From IMG/VR virus record IMGVR_UViG_3300028392_000316, positions 1-22,292 of that record: a stretch of DNA of 22,292 nucleotides. The stretch is one strand, 5' to 3'. Shown piece after piece: positions 1 through 4,730 of this stretch. This DNA comes from a virus. The position numbers and the translations under genes were made by a program. Each line of letters opens with the position of its first letter. The stretch's first letter is position 1. The notes beneath the pieces are model-generated. The model was given only the letters and a program-made list of their open reading frames with translations. It was not told the origin of the DNA and made no database searches.

Positions 1-322
1 TTTTAGACCTACGTTTGCGAGCCTCAATGGCGAACTTGGTTTGAGTCATCATCGCTTCGGTCGTGTATTGGGTGTGAATCTTTATGGCTTTGATGCCTAA
101 ATCTCGGCGCAACTTTTGACGGGTGACAACTCCTGTGCCAGCCCAGATGCCTTCTACCTCAACGTGCAAAGCGTACTCGAGGCAAGCTTTGGCGACCGGA
201 CAGTTGGCACACATCTTCTTGATTGTCGCAGAGGCATTCACGCCAGTTTCAGGGAAGAACAGTTCGGTGCTTAGACCGACACATGAACCTTCGCTAAGAT
301 CTGGGAACTCGTAGGGGTTCAT
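1..322 (-). CDS. WhiB-family iron-sulfur transcriptional regulator, partial (C-terminus beyond window)
   Basis: WhiB-like (Wbl) proteins hold a [4Fe-4S] cluster on four cysteines and usually bind the sigma-A region 4 of actinobacterial RNA polymerase to alter promoter choice. The ATG at 322 opens a frame of at least 107 residues that runs off the left edge without a stop. The cysteines are C14, C38, C41 and C47, giving the family signature C-x2-C-x5-C with a distant first cysteine. They are followed by the G-I-W-A-G-T turn (residues 58-63), the counterpart of the family GVWGG motif. The C-terminal part is basic (A-R-K-R-R-S-K at 101-107), as expected for DNA contact. The start overlaps the stop of the preceding 38-residue gene by ATGA. 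In phages, Wbl proteins can repress host whiB genes or redirect host transcription; which applies here cannot be read from sequence. Wbl proteins are essentially confined to actinobacteria and their phages, so this gene is the best host indicator. Confidence 0.93.
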   Translation of the reverse strand, partial: MNPYEFPDLSEGSCVGLSTELFFPETGVNASATIKKMCANCPVAKACLEYALHVEVEGIWAGTGVVTRQKLRRDLGIKAIKIHTQYTTEAMMTQTKFAIEARKRRSK

Positions 323-435
323 GCGACACCGCCAGAAGGTAGGTGGCGCTCAACCTCGTAGGACAAGTGCAAGGGAGCGCCACCAGTGTGAGCGTTCGAA
401 CTCTCATGTCCAATCATAGTGAAATAAATAGACAT
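319..435 (-). CDS. Small protein of 38 residues, function unknown
   Basis: This short frame starts at ATG 435 and ends at the TGA overlapping the WhiB start (ATGA). Its start lies inside the TAATG junction with the preceding gene. A good ribosome-binding site, GGAGG, sits 10 bases upstream inside the end of that gene. The product begins M-S-I-Y-F-T-M-I-G-H and has no motif I recognise. Its reading frame contains a perfect 10-bp inverted repeat (342-351 with 375-384) that would fold in the mRNA just before the WhiB start. It could therefore be a leader peptide controlling WhiB translation rather than a protein with its own job. The start and stop overlaps support translation; a function is not supported. 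Confidence 0.55.
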   Translation of the reverse strand: MSIYFTMIGHESSNAHTGGAPLHLSYEVERHLPSGGVA

Positions 436-590
436 TACTTGTTGCCCTCCAATGCACGTTCTAGGCGCTCGGTGATGTAGTCAAGTGCAACAGCGCCATC
501 GGGCGACACGTTCAGATTGTGCTTGAGTTCACGAAGCACGTCATTGACCTGTAGCAACTTCTCCAGCATGGTGACTGTTTCGGATGCCAT
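435..590 (-). CDS. Small helical protein of 51 residues, function unknown
   Basis: ATG 590 overlaps the stop of the preceding gene (TGATG) and the TAA at 437-435 overlaps the next start (TAATG). The product is strongly helical with heptad-like spacing of leucines, for example M-L-E-K-L-L near residue 8 and I-T-E-R-L-E-R-A-L near residue 39, separated by an S-P-D-G turn. This would suit a small antiparallel helical hairpin or coiled coil, perhaps an oligomer or a protein-binding peptide. No family is recognised. Tight coupling on both sides makes it a convincing gene despite its length. Confidence 0.68.
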   Translation of the reverse strand: MASETVTMLEKLLQVNDVLRELKHNLNVSPDGAVALDYITERLERALEGNK

Positions 591-715
591 CACTTCCACC
601 AACTTGGTTCAGACATGAGAAGGATTGTCGCCACGAGCATCAGCACAGCCTCAACTGCGTTCTTAAACTTGCGACCTCGAGGAGTCCAAGGGGCATTGTT
701 CCAAGCGTTAAACAT
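590..715 (-). CDS. Small single-pass membrane protein of 41 residues
   Basis: ATG 715 overlaps the stop of the preceding gene (TAATG) and its TGA overlaps the next start (TGATG). The N-terminal half carries tryptophans and a basic patch (P-R-G-R-K-F-K at 12-18). A hydrophobic stretch follows at about residues 21-34 (V-E-A-V-L-M-L-V-A-T-I-L-L-M), and the end is S-W-W-K. The pattern is that of a small inner-membrane protein with its positive N-terminus inside. It could be a host-membrane effector, such as a superinfection-exclusion protein, or an accessory lysis peptide. Both are guesses. Confidence 0.65.
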   Translation of the reverse strand: MFNAWNNAPWTPRGRKFKNAVEAVLMLVATILLMSEPSWWK

Positions 716-945
716 TAGGCACCAACCTTAAGTTCAATGCGCTTGCTGTGTGCTAAATAAACAGGCAGTTGAATACCAGACGGCATCTGCACAAGTAAAC
801 GTGACGTGCGGCGAATACGCGTTATTTCAATTACTTCACCCCAATAAAGTTCTGGATAAAGCATTTCGTGAATCGTATTTGTTGTGCAAGGCTTAACAAT
901 GTCACCAGCTTTGACGTTTTTCGGGCTTATCAACTTAGTTGTCAT
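715..945 (-). CDS. Small beta-rich protein of 76 residues, function unknown
   Basis: The frame is open from 1029, but ATG 945 (M-T-T-K-L-I-S) is preferred. It has an AAAGGA-type ribosome-binding site, while the bases between 946 and 1029 look like a promoter and leader. The product begins N-V-K-A-G-D-I-V-K-P and continues with Y-W-G-E-V-I-E-I-T. That is the look of a small SH3-like or KOW-like beta barrel, which often binds nucleic acid or protein. It ends in I-E-L-K-V-G-A and its TAA overlaps the next start (TAATG). It is the first gene of a coupled run that ends in WhiB. Fold assignment is inference from the alternating hydrophobic strands. Confidence 0.72.
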   Translation of the reverse strand: MTTKLISPKNVKAGDIVKPCTTNTIHEMLYPELYWGEVIEITRIRRTSRLLVQMPSGIQLPVYLAHSKRIELKVGA

Positions 946-950
946 GTTTT

Positions 951-982
951 TTGTCCTTTGTCCTTTGTCGTTGTCGGTTGTC
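951..982 (-). repeat. Five GACAA direct repeats in the leader of the small-gene operon
   Basis: Read on the minus strand, GACAA occurs five times, with 7, 6, 7 and 7 bases between starts (on the plus strand TTGTC at 951, 958, 965, 971 and 978). The array ends 6 bases before ATG 945 and includes its ribosome-binding site. Such an unstructured A-rich leader could help ribosome loading, or could be an operator for an RNA-binding or DNA-binding regulator. Confidence 0.6.
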
Positions 983-997
983 CTTCCGACACTTATT

Positions 998-1025
998 AGC
1001 GTACGCCGTTCAGATTTGAAGTCAA
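998..1025 (-). promoter_or_regulatory. Sigma-A-like promoter for the left-end small-gene operon
   Basis: On the minus strand TTGACT (1025-1020) and TACGCT (1003-998) are separated by 16 bases. This fits a -35 TTGACn and the actinobacterial -10 TAnnnT. A second possible -10 is TAATAA, a few bases downstream. The element lies between a structured intergenic region and the first small gene, where the gene run would need a new promoter. The start site would fall near 991. Confidence 0.5.
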
Positions 1026-1069
1026 GCATTTTCGCAAACTATTTTCAGAAAGTTTTCGGGCATAAAGAA

Positions 1070-1140
1070 ACGACCCCTGTCCAGGCTCAAAGGGTGTGAA
1101 ATCGAGCGCCGCAACAAGGGTCGTCTTGAGCCGTAGGCTC
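1070..1140 (-). other. Structured intergenic region with interleaved inverted repeats; possible terminator or attenuator
   Basis: No gene is seen between 1030 and 1154. On the minus-strand transcript GGCUCAA (1132-1126) can pair with UUGAGCC (1090-1084), and ACGACCC (1124-1118) with GGGUCGU (1076-1070). The two helices are interleaved, so they form a pseudoknot or exclude each other. A third small hairpin, GAGCC-UAC-GGCUC (1140-1128), competes with the first helix. The last arm is followed by UUCUUUAU, a weak U-rich tail. The position, after the DUF6378-like gene and before the promoter at 1025-998, suits a transcription terminator. Confidence 0.4.
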
Positions 1141-1154
1141 TATTCAGTTATGTG

Positions 1155-1436
1155 TCACAGTCGGTCTGCGTTGACCAGTTCCCCTGCAATGGCCAAGTAC
1201 GCTGCACCGTCAATGTATGAATCCATGTTATCGGGATTACCTGACAGACGTGCAAGTTTCAGCCCTGCCATGCACAGCGCCACCTGAAAGGGTTCAACCC
1301 TGCGCCCGAGAATGACCGACCAGATTCGGGCGATGTTGTCATGGTTCTCGTACGGATTGCCATGCTGGGCATTACGGTCGCCAACTGTCAGCGCTGTTGC
1401 CTGGTCGAGGATGTCTTTGCGGTTGAGGTCTTTCAT
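1155..1436 (-). CDS. DUF6378-like small helical phage protein
   Basis: This 93-residue protein has the pattern G-D-R-N-A-Q-H-G-N-P (residues 19-28), then N-H-D-N-I-A-R-I-W (31-39), then L-K-L-A-R-L-S-G-N-P and D-S-Y-I-D-G-A-A-Y (around 59-79). It matches the conserved layout I know from phage and bacterial proteins grouped as DUF6378: GDR/YG, an N-x-x-x-I-A-x-x-W helix and a DS-x-I-D-x-A-x-Y helix. The family has no proven function. Its all-helical acidic/histidine pattern resembles small nucleotide pyrophosphatases of the MazG type, but I would not claim that. The start overlaps the stop of the metallophosphoesterase by ATGA, so the two are translationally coupled. Confidence 0.72.
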   Translation of the reverse strand: MKDLNRKDILDQATALTVGDRNAQHGNPYENHDNIARIWSVILGRRVEPFQVALCMAGLKLARLSGNPDNMDSYIDGAAYLAIAGELVNADRL

Positions 1437-2629
1437 CTTTGCTCTCCTGCTAGAACTGACAAATCTCGGCGTGGGTCGTAACCCTCACCCATAACAAATG
1501 ACACGATGCCGGTCGGTGATTCCAAACCTGCACGATCACGCCACCAAGGCGAGCCGCCATCCATTGCTGGAATCTGTACCCAGAGGCGTGGGCCGACTTG
1601 GCTGACCTTGTAATGATGATAGTGGGCAGTTAGTAGAACGTCAGCGTCACCCACTGGCGTTCGCCCTGTCGCCTGTCCTTGCCACCACTTGACTGCATCT
1701 CGGGACTGATGACCATGCGCCAGCCCAAGGATTGACTCCGACACTTTCAGCGCCAAGGTTTGGTGGTCACGGTCGGGATAACGGAACTGGACATGGGCAA
1801 GGGCAGGGTTTTCAGCGCAAGCATCCTGCACAGCTGAGGCAACCTCAACCTGCCACGAGTCGATGGCATCACCAATGACATAGCGCTGGGATTCGTCATG
1901 GTTGCCAGGGACAACTGGCACGATAAGTTCTTCGGTCAATGGTGCAAATGCCTTGATCCATGCCAGAAGCATTCGACGGCCAACCCGAACCTGTTGGGTG
2001 ACCGATAGGTCTGAGCGACCCAACACCTTGCCATTCTGGCTGACGTTGCCTTCAATGCAATCTCCCATCTGAGGCAAGACAACAGTTCCAACTGGTCGAC
2101 CGATGCGAATAAGGTCTTTGTGACGCTGGACAGATTCCTCGATACCTGTCAGCACACGCCTCACTGTGCCTTCTGTACCGTCGCCAGCATCCTTACCCCA
2201 CTGAGTATCGCCGATGGCGTAGACAGCGCTCAGATTGCCTGTGTGTGCCTTTATTCGGGCGTGTGGTCGCCACCTTTCCACATGGTCAATCAGTGCCTGA
2301 AGGTCGGTGTCGTCAGCTGACGAATGAACCTGCTCGGCAGGGACAATGCTGACCTTGGCAGATTCCAGCCACTCGCCGTCATACTTTTGCCACATTGAGC
2401 GCCGAACGCCAGTGACACGCCACACAGATGGGTCAAGGTCAAAGTCTGACAGCAAGTCAACGGCATCTGGCAGGTCACCGGCGGTTCTAGGTGTGGACAC
2501 AAAGAAACCGCCCGAAGCAGGGTCAACCTCAAGTCGAGGTCGCCATGCTTCGGGCGTATTGGTGGTGCGAGTATCAGAGCCAGATTGACCGGCGCTGGCA
2601 AGTTTCGTGAGATCGTCAGACAACGTCAT
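1433..2629 (-). CDS. Calcineurin-like metallophosphoesterase
   Basis: The superfamily uses two metal ions to cleave phosphomono- or diesters, including DNA ends. From ATG 2629 the protein has 398 residues. The motifs come in the expected order: G-D-T-Q (140-143, replacing the usual D-x-H), G-D-C-I-E-G-N (189-195), G-N-H-D-E-S (242-247), A-H-G-H (304-307) and T-A-H-Y-H-H (334-339). The first 115 residues are polar and without motif. The frame is open back to TTG 2644, but ATG 2629 overlaps the stop of the preceding HTH gene as ATGA, which fixes the start better. The gene lies among non-structural genes after the lysis genes. A role in DNA end processing or nucleotide turnover is plausible, but the substrate is unknown. 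Confidence 0.88.
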   Translation of the reverse strand: MTLSDDLTKLASAGQSGSDTRTTNTPEAWRPRLEVDPASGGFFVSTPRTAGDLPDAVDLLSDFDLDPSVWRVTGVRRSMWQKYDGEWLESAKVSIVPAEQVHSSADDTDLQALIDHVERWRPHARIKAHTGNLSAVYAIGDTQWGKDAGDGTEGTVRRVLTGIEESVQRHKDLIRIGRPVGTVVLPQMGDCIEGNVSQNGKVLGRSDLSVTQQVRVGRRMLLAWIKAFAPLTEELIVPVVPGNHDESQRYVIGDAIDSWQVEVASAVQDACAENPALAHVQFRYPDRDHQTLALKVSESILGLAHGHQSRDAVKWWQGQATGRTPVGDADVLLTAHYHHYKVSQVGPRLWVQIPAMDGGSPWWRDRAGLESPTGIVSFVMGEGYDPRRDLSVLAGEQR

Positions 2630-2880
2630 CGAGGACACCGACAACCGTTCGACTCGCCACGATTGCGGTGACGGCTCACAGTGACAGCGCTCACCTTGAA
2701 ACCCTTGTTCGTCAGAACAGTGGCAAGGTCAGTGTGGCGGATAAGAGGATTGTCAAGCGCTGCCTGTAAGGCTTCACGCTCATCATCGTTCAGACTGCCA
2801 AGAATGGTGTTCATTGAACACAAAGGTCGAGCAATACTCTTAGCGACGTGCAGGTCGTTCAGTTCGGCTATGAAGTCCAT
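2626..2880 (-). CDS. Small helix-turn-helix DNA-binding protein
   Basis: This 84-residue protein has an acidic helical first half (N-D-D-E-R-E-A-L at 31-38). A segment resembling a helix-turn-helix follows at about 45-72: L-I-R-H-T-D-L-A-T-V-L, then K-G-F-K-V-S-A-V-T-V-S-R-H. A basic, cysteine-containing tail (C-R-C-P-R) closes it. Small phage proteins of this design bind DNA, and some are annotated as terminase-like or regulatory. The stop overlaps the metallophosphoesterase start (ATGA). No good ribosome-binding site precedes ATG 2880. An in-frame ATG at 2814 (M-N-T-I-L-G) also lacks one, so the start is uncertain. Confidence 0.66.
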   Translation of the reverse strand: MDFIAELNDLHVAKSIARPLCSMNTILGSLNDDEREALQAALDNPLIRHTDLATVLTNKGFKVSAVTVSRHRNRGESNGCRCPR

Positions 2881-2899
2881 GAAGTCAGACTAAAGGCAA

Positions 2900-3115
2900 C
2901 TATCTTTTCGTGCCAATCCCGAACGCTGAATCTTTCGGGTTCAAAGCTTTGACAATGACAGGCAGGAATGAGGCCCACACTGCGTTGCCAATCTTTACAA
3001 GGTCAGCCTTAGTCATGGTGAAAGGTGTCACGTTCAATGACACCATCGCTGTAATGACACAGGCAAGGAAAGCCTGAGCATAGGTGGCAAGGATTGCTTG
3101 AAGTTTCGGGTTCAT
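2900..3115 (-). CDS. Holin with two transmembrane helices
   Basis: Holins make lethal holes in the inner membrane and time the release of endolysin. This 71-residue protein has a hydrophobic helix at about 8-28 (A-I-L-A-T-Y-A-Q-A-F-L-A-C-V-I-T) and a second at about 43-57 (V-W-A-S-F-L-P-V-I-V-K-A-L). The ending N-P-K-D-S-A-F-G-I-G is typical of a common small actinophage holin family. It starts two bases after the endolysin stop, the usual lysis-cassette layout. Size, topology and position all agree. Confidence 0.82.
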   Translation of the reverse strand: MNPKLQAILATYAQAFLACVITAMVSLNVTPFTMTKADLVKIGNAVWASFLPVIVKALNPKDSAFGIGTKR

Positions 3116-3117
3116 GA

Positions 3118-3540
3118 TTACGCCTTCGAAGGTAGTTTGCCGAGTTGTAGGTCTACATCGTTGTATTGGGAAGCCCAGCCAAGAAGTTCCTTGCCCCAGA
3201 CTCGCGTGAAATACTCGACACGTTCTTCGCCAATGAAGCCAGCACTTGGAGCGTCAGTTGAAATGACCACGCCTACACGATCAGACTGAAGTGCCACATG
3301 ACCATACAACCCTCCAGAAAAAAACACGGGGCTGCCAATAGGAGCCTTGCTCATGTCAGTATGGCGGTGCTTCTTAGGGATGTGATTCCATGCGTCAATA
3401 GCGCTGGCATACTTGACAGGAAGTCCCCAGGCATTCTGACAAGTGGCATGGCAATGACCCACTGGAATACTCTTGTGCTGAAGTAGCCACTGGTGCATAT
3501 GGGCGAAAGCCTGAGAACCTGTGATTTTGGAAATGGCCAT
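3118..3540 (-). CDS. Endolysin-like cysteine peptidase/amidase (CHAP or NlpC/P60 type fold)
   Basis: The predicted role is cleavage of host peptidoglycan at the end of infection. The 140-residue protein has the pattern of a minimal catalytic domain. Likely nucleophile C30 (G-H-C-H-A-T-C) starts a helix ending A-W-G-L. An S-A-I-D-A-W helix follows at 46-51, then G-S-P-V-F-F at 69-74 and the catalytic histidine H81 in Y-G-H-V-A-L. S-T-D at 94-96 and G-W-A-S at 121-124 follow. C34 is an alternative nucleophile. No separate wall-binding domain is present, so the protein is short for an endolysin. The ribosome-binding site AGGGAG lies close upstream and the holin follows directly. A virion-associated lysin is less likely given this position. 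Confidence 0.78.
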   Translation of the reverse strand: MAISKITGSQAFAHMHQWLLQHKSIPVGHCHATCQNAWGLPVKYASAIDAWNHIPKKHRHTDMSKAPIGSPVFFSGGLYGHVALQSDRVGVVISTDAPSAGFIGEERVEYFTRVWGKELLGWASQYNDVDLQLGKLPSKA

Positions 3541-3549
3541 GATTACTCC

Positions 3550-3858
3550 CTAGTTATCTTCAATGTGTTGGTCGAACTCGCCCTGAAGGTGGGCAACCTT
3601 GTCACCAATAACAATCTGGCGTTCTTCAATCTTGTCTATCTTTCGTGCCATTTCATTGACTGCCTGACGTAGACCGCCACCGTTAGGCCCGAACTGCACA
3701 ACGATTGCATCCAACTTGTCGGAGATGCGGTGTTGGTAAAGCTCGAAGTCATTCTGGCGCTTTTCAATGTGTCGCCAAATACCAGCGCCACCTGCAAGAA
3801 CAGCAAGGACGAAACTGGCAAGGGTAGCGAAGTTGGCGGCGTCAGGACTAATCTGCAT
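3550..3858 (-). CDS. Single-pass membrane protein with coiled coil, probable lysis accessory protein
   Basis: From ATG 3858 the product has 102 residues. One hydrophobic helix at about 8-28 (A-N-F-A-T-L-A-S-F-V-L-A-V-L-A-G-G-A-G-I) is followed by a long charged helix. The end has heptad spacing (residues 66-98: A-V-N-E-M-A-R-K-I-D-K-I-E-E-R and onward), consistent with a coiled coil. The frame is open to ATG 3885, but that start overlaps the preceding gene by 23 bases and has no ribosome-binding site, so 3858 is preferred. Directly upstream of the endolysin, it may be a second holin, an antiholin or a spanin-like partner. Its architecture recalls XhlA-type proteins, but with the membrane helix at the N-terminus. 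Confidence 0.72.
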   Translation of the reverse strand: MQISPDAANFATLASFVLAVLAGGAGIWRHIEKRQNDFELYQHRISDKLDAIVVQFGPNGGGLRQAVNEMARKIDKIEERQIVIGDKVAHLQGEFDQHIEDN

Positions 3859-3862
3859 GGAA

Positions 3863-4117
3863 TTACTTCTGACTAATCCCGACATAAAGCGTCAATGTGC
3901 CGGTATTGGTCACTGCATAAAGTGGGCCACTATGGGTGCTGAATGTAATCTTGTCACCATTGTCTAGGCGTAGACCATTGGAAGTTGTCACAGTTGCATC
4001 GCCAACGTAACAGATGCCACCGTTGACATGAAGGTGAACTTCCTCGGCGTAAATGTCGTCAGGAACAATAACTTGAGCAGATGTGGTGATTGTGTATTGA
4101 GCAGAAGTGAAAGCCAT
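3863..4117 (-). CDS. Small beta-rich virion-type protein, function unknown
   Basis: This 84-residue protein is almost entirely alternating beta strands (I-T-T-S-A-Q-V-I-V-P, V-H-L-H-V-N-G-G, L-T-L-Y-V-G-I). It carries a D-N-G-D-K-I turn near residues 52-56. It looks like a small jelly-roll or tail-tip accessory protein and sits between tail genes and the lysis cassette. AAGGAG lies 5 bases before ATG 4117, and the start overlaps the zinc-ribbon gene stop (TAATG). I do not recognise a named family. Confidence 0.72.
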   Translation of the reverse strand: MAFTSAQYTITTSAQVIVPDDIYAEEVHLHVNGGICYVGDATVTTSNGLRLDNGDKITFSTHSGPLYAVTNTGTLTLYVGISQK

Positions 4118-4263
4118 TAGGACTCCTTAGTTTCGGTTGGTGTCTTGTCGGTGATTTCCTGATGGCAACCGCCACAGATAACTAAATCTGCTGGGTCAGG
4201 AAACTGAACGGTGAAGTTGTCGTTCGAGCATTCAGGCGTGTGGCAAGTAAGATTCCAAAGCAT
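4117..4263 (-). CDS. Small zinc-ribbon-like protein of 48 residues
   Basis: ATG 4263 gives M-L-W-N-L-T-C-H-T-P-E-C. The product has two cysteine pairs: C7 and C12 (C-x4-C), then C30 and C33 (C-G-G-C). Between them is a strand-rich loop, and the end is a polar tail (T-E-T-K-E-S). This is the layout of a short zinc ribbon that would be stabilised by one zinc ion. GGGGA precedes the start and the TAA overlaps the next ATG (TAATG). Small zinc-ribbon proteins are frequent in the tail-to-lysis region of actinophages, without known function. The first pair has unusual C-x4-C spacing. Confidence 0.75.
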   Translation of the reverse strand: MLWNLTCHTPECSNDNFTVQFPDPADLVICGGCHQEITDKTPTETKES

Positions 4264-4271
4264 AATTTCCC

Positions 4272-4721
4272 CTAGTTGTTGTCAGCTGCCGCTGAGGTCA
4301 TTTGGATGGCGTGGTAGTGGATGTAGTAACTGGTGATAGTTACAGAACCCACGTTGAAGATTTTCCAAGTGAAACCTGTGGTGCTGACCGCTGAAGCGTT
4401 GGTCGAAGCGTAGGCAGTAGATGGCAAAGTTTCAGCAGTAACGGTCACAATCGGTACTTGGGTGAATCGTGTGGATTTTGCGAAGGTAACCGTTGCACTT
4501 GTTCCAGCACCAGCGTTGACGTTAGTTGCAAAGGACAACTTGTCGGTCGAGGTGGCAAAGGGGACAGGTCGAAGCACCGAGTCAGTCATGGACACGAACG
4601 ACAACTGGTTTGGATAGGTTGTCGAATAGGTCTGGTTGATGCCGGTTTTTAAACTATTTAGATCAGCATCTGAAAGCGCATTGCCATTGGTAAATACTGT
4701 GCTGACTGGAAGATTAGCCAT
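4272..4721 (-). CDS. Tail-tip adsorption protein with H-type lectin-like C-terminal domain
   Basis: The 149-residue protein begins with a virion-attachment-like segment (T-V-F-T-N-G-N-A-L-S-D-A-D-L-N-S-L at 8-24), similar to the start of many phage fibre proteins. Its C-terminal part, about 74-140, has the strand pattern of H-type lectin-like domains: A-T-V-T-F, F-T-Q-V-P-I-V-T-V-T, then T-T-G-F-T-W-K-I-F-N and a final Y-Y-I-H-Y-H-A-I. Such domains bind sugars and occur in phage receptor-binding proteins. The gene follows the minor tail protein with a stop-overlapping ribosome-binding site (TAGGAG). Host surface carbohydrate recognition is inferred, not shown. Confidence 0.72.
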   Translation of the reverse strand: MANLPVSTVFTNGNALSDADLNSLKTGINQTYSTTYPNQLSFVSMTDSVLRPVPFATSTDKLSFATNVNAGAGTSATVTFAKSTRFTQVPIVTVTAETLPSTAYASTNASAVSTTGFTWKIFNVGSVTITSYYIHYHAIQMTSAAADNN

Positions 4722-4730
4722 GTGATACTC

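Noticed and set aside
123-314. Plus-strand frame of 63 residues at the left end
   Set aside because: Antisense to the WhiB gene, whose four cysteines and G-W motif are clear on the minus strand.
1030-1154. Possible tRNA or small RNA gene in the structured gap
   Set aside because: The inverted repeats do not form a cloverleaf with anticodon arm and no CCA-type end is seen; kept only as a structured region.
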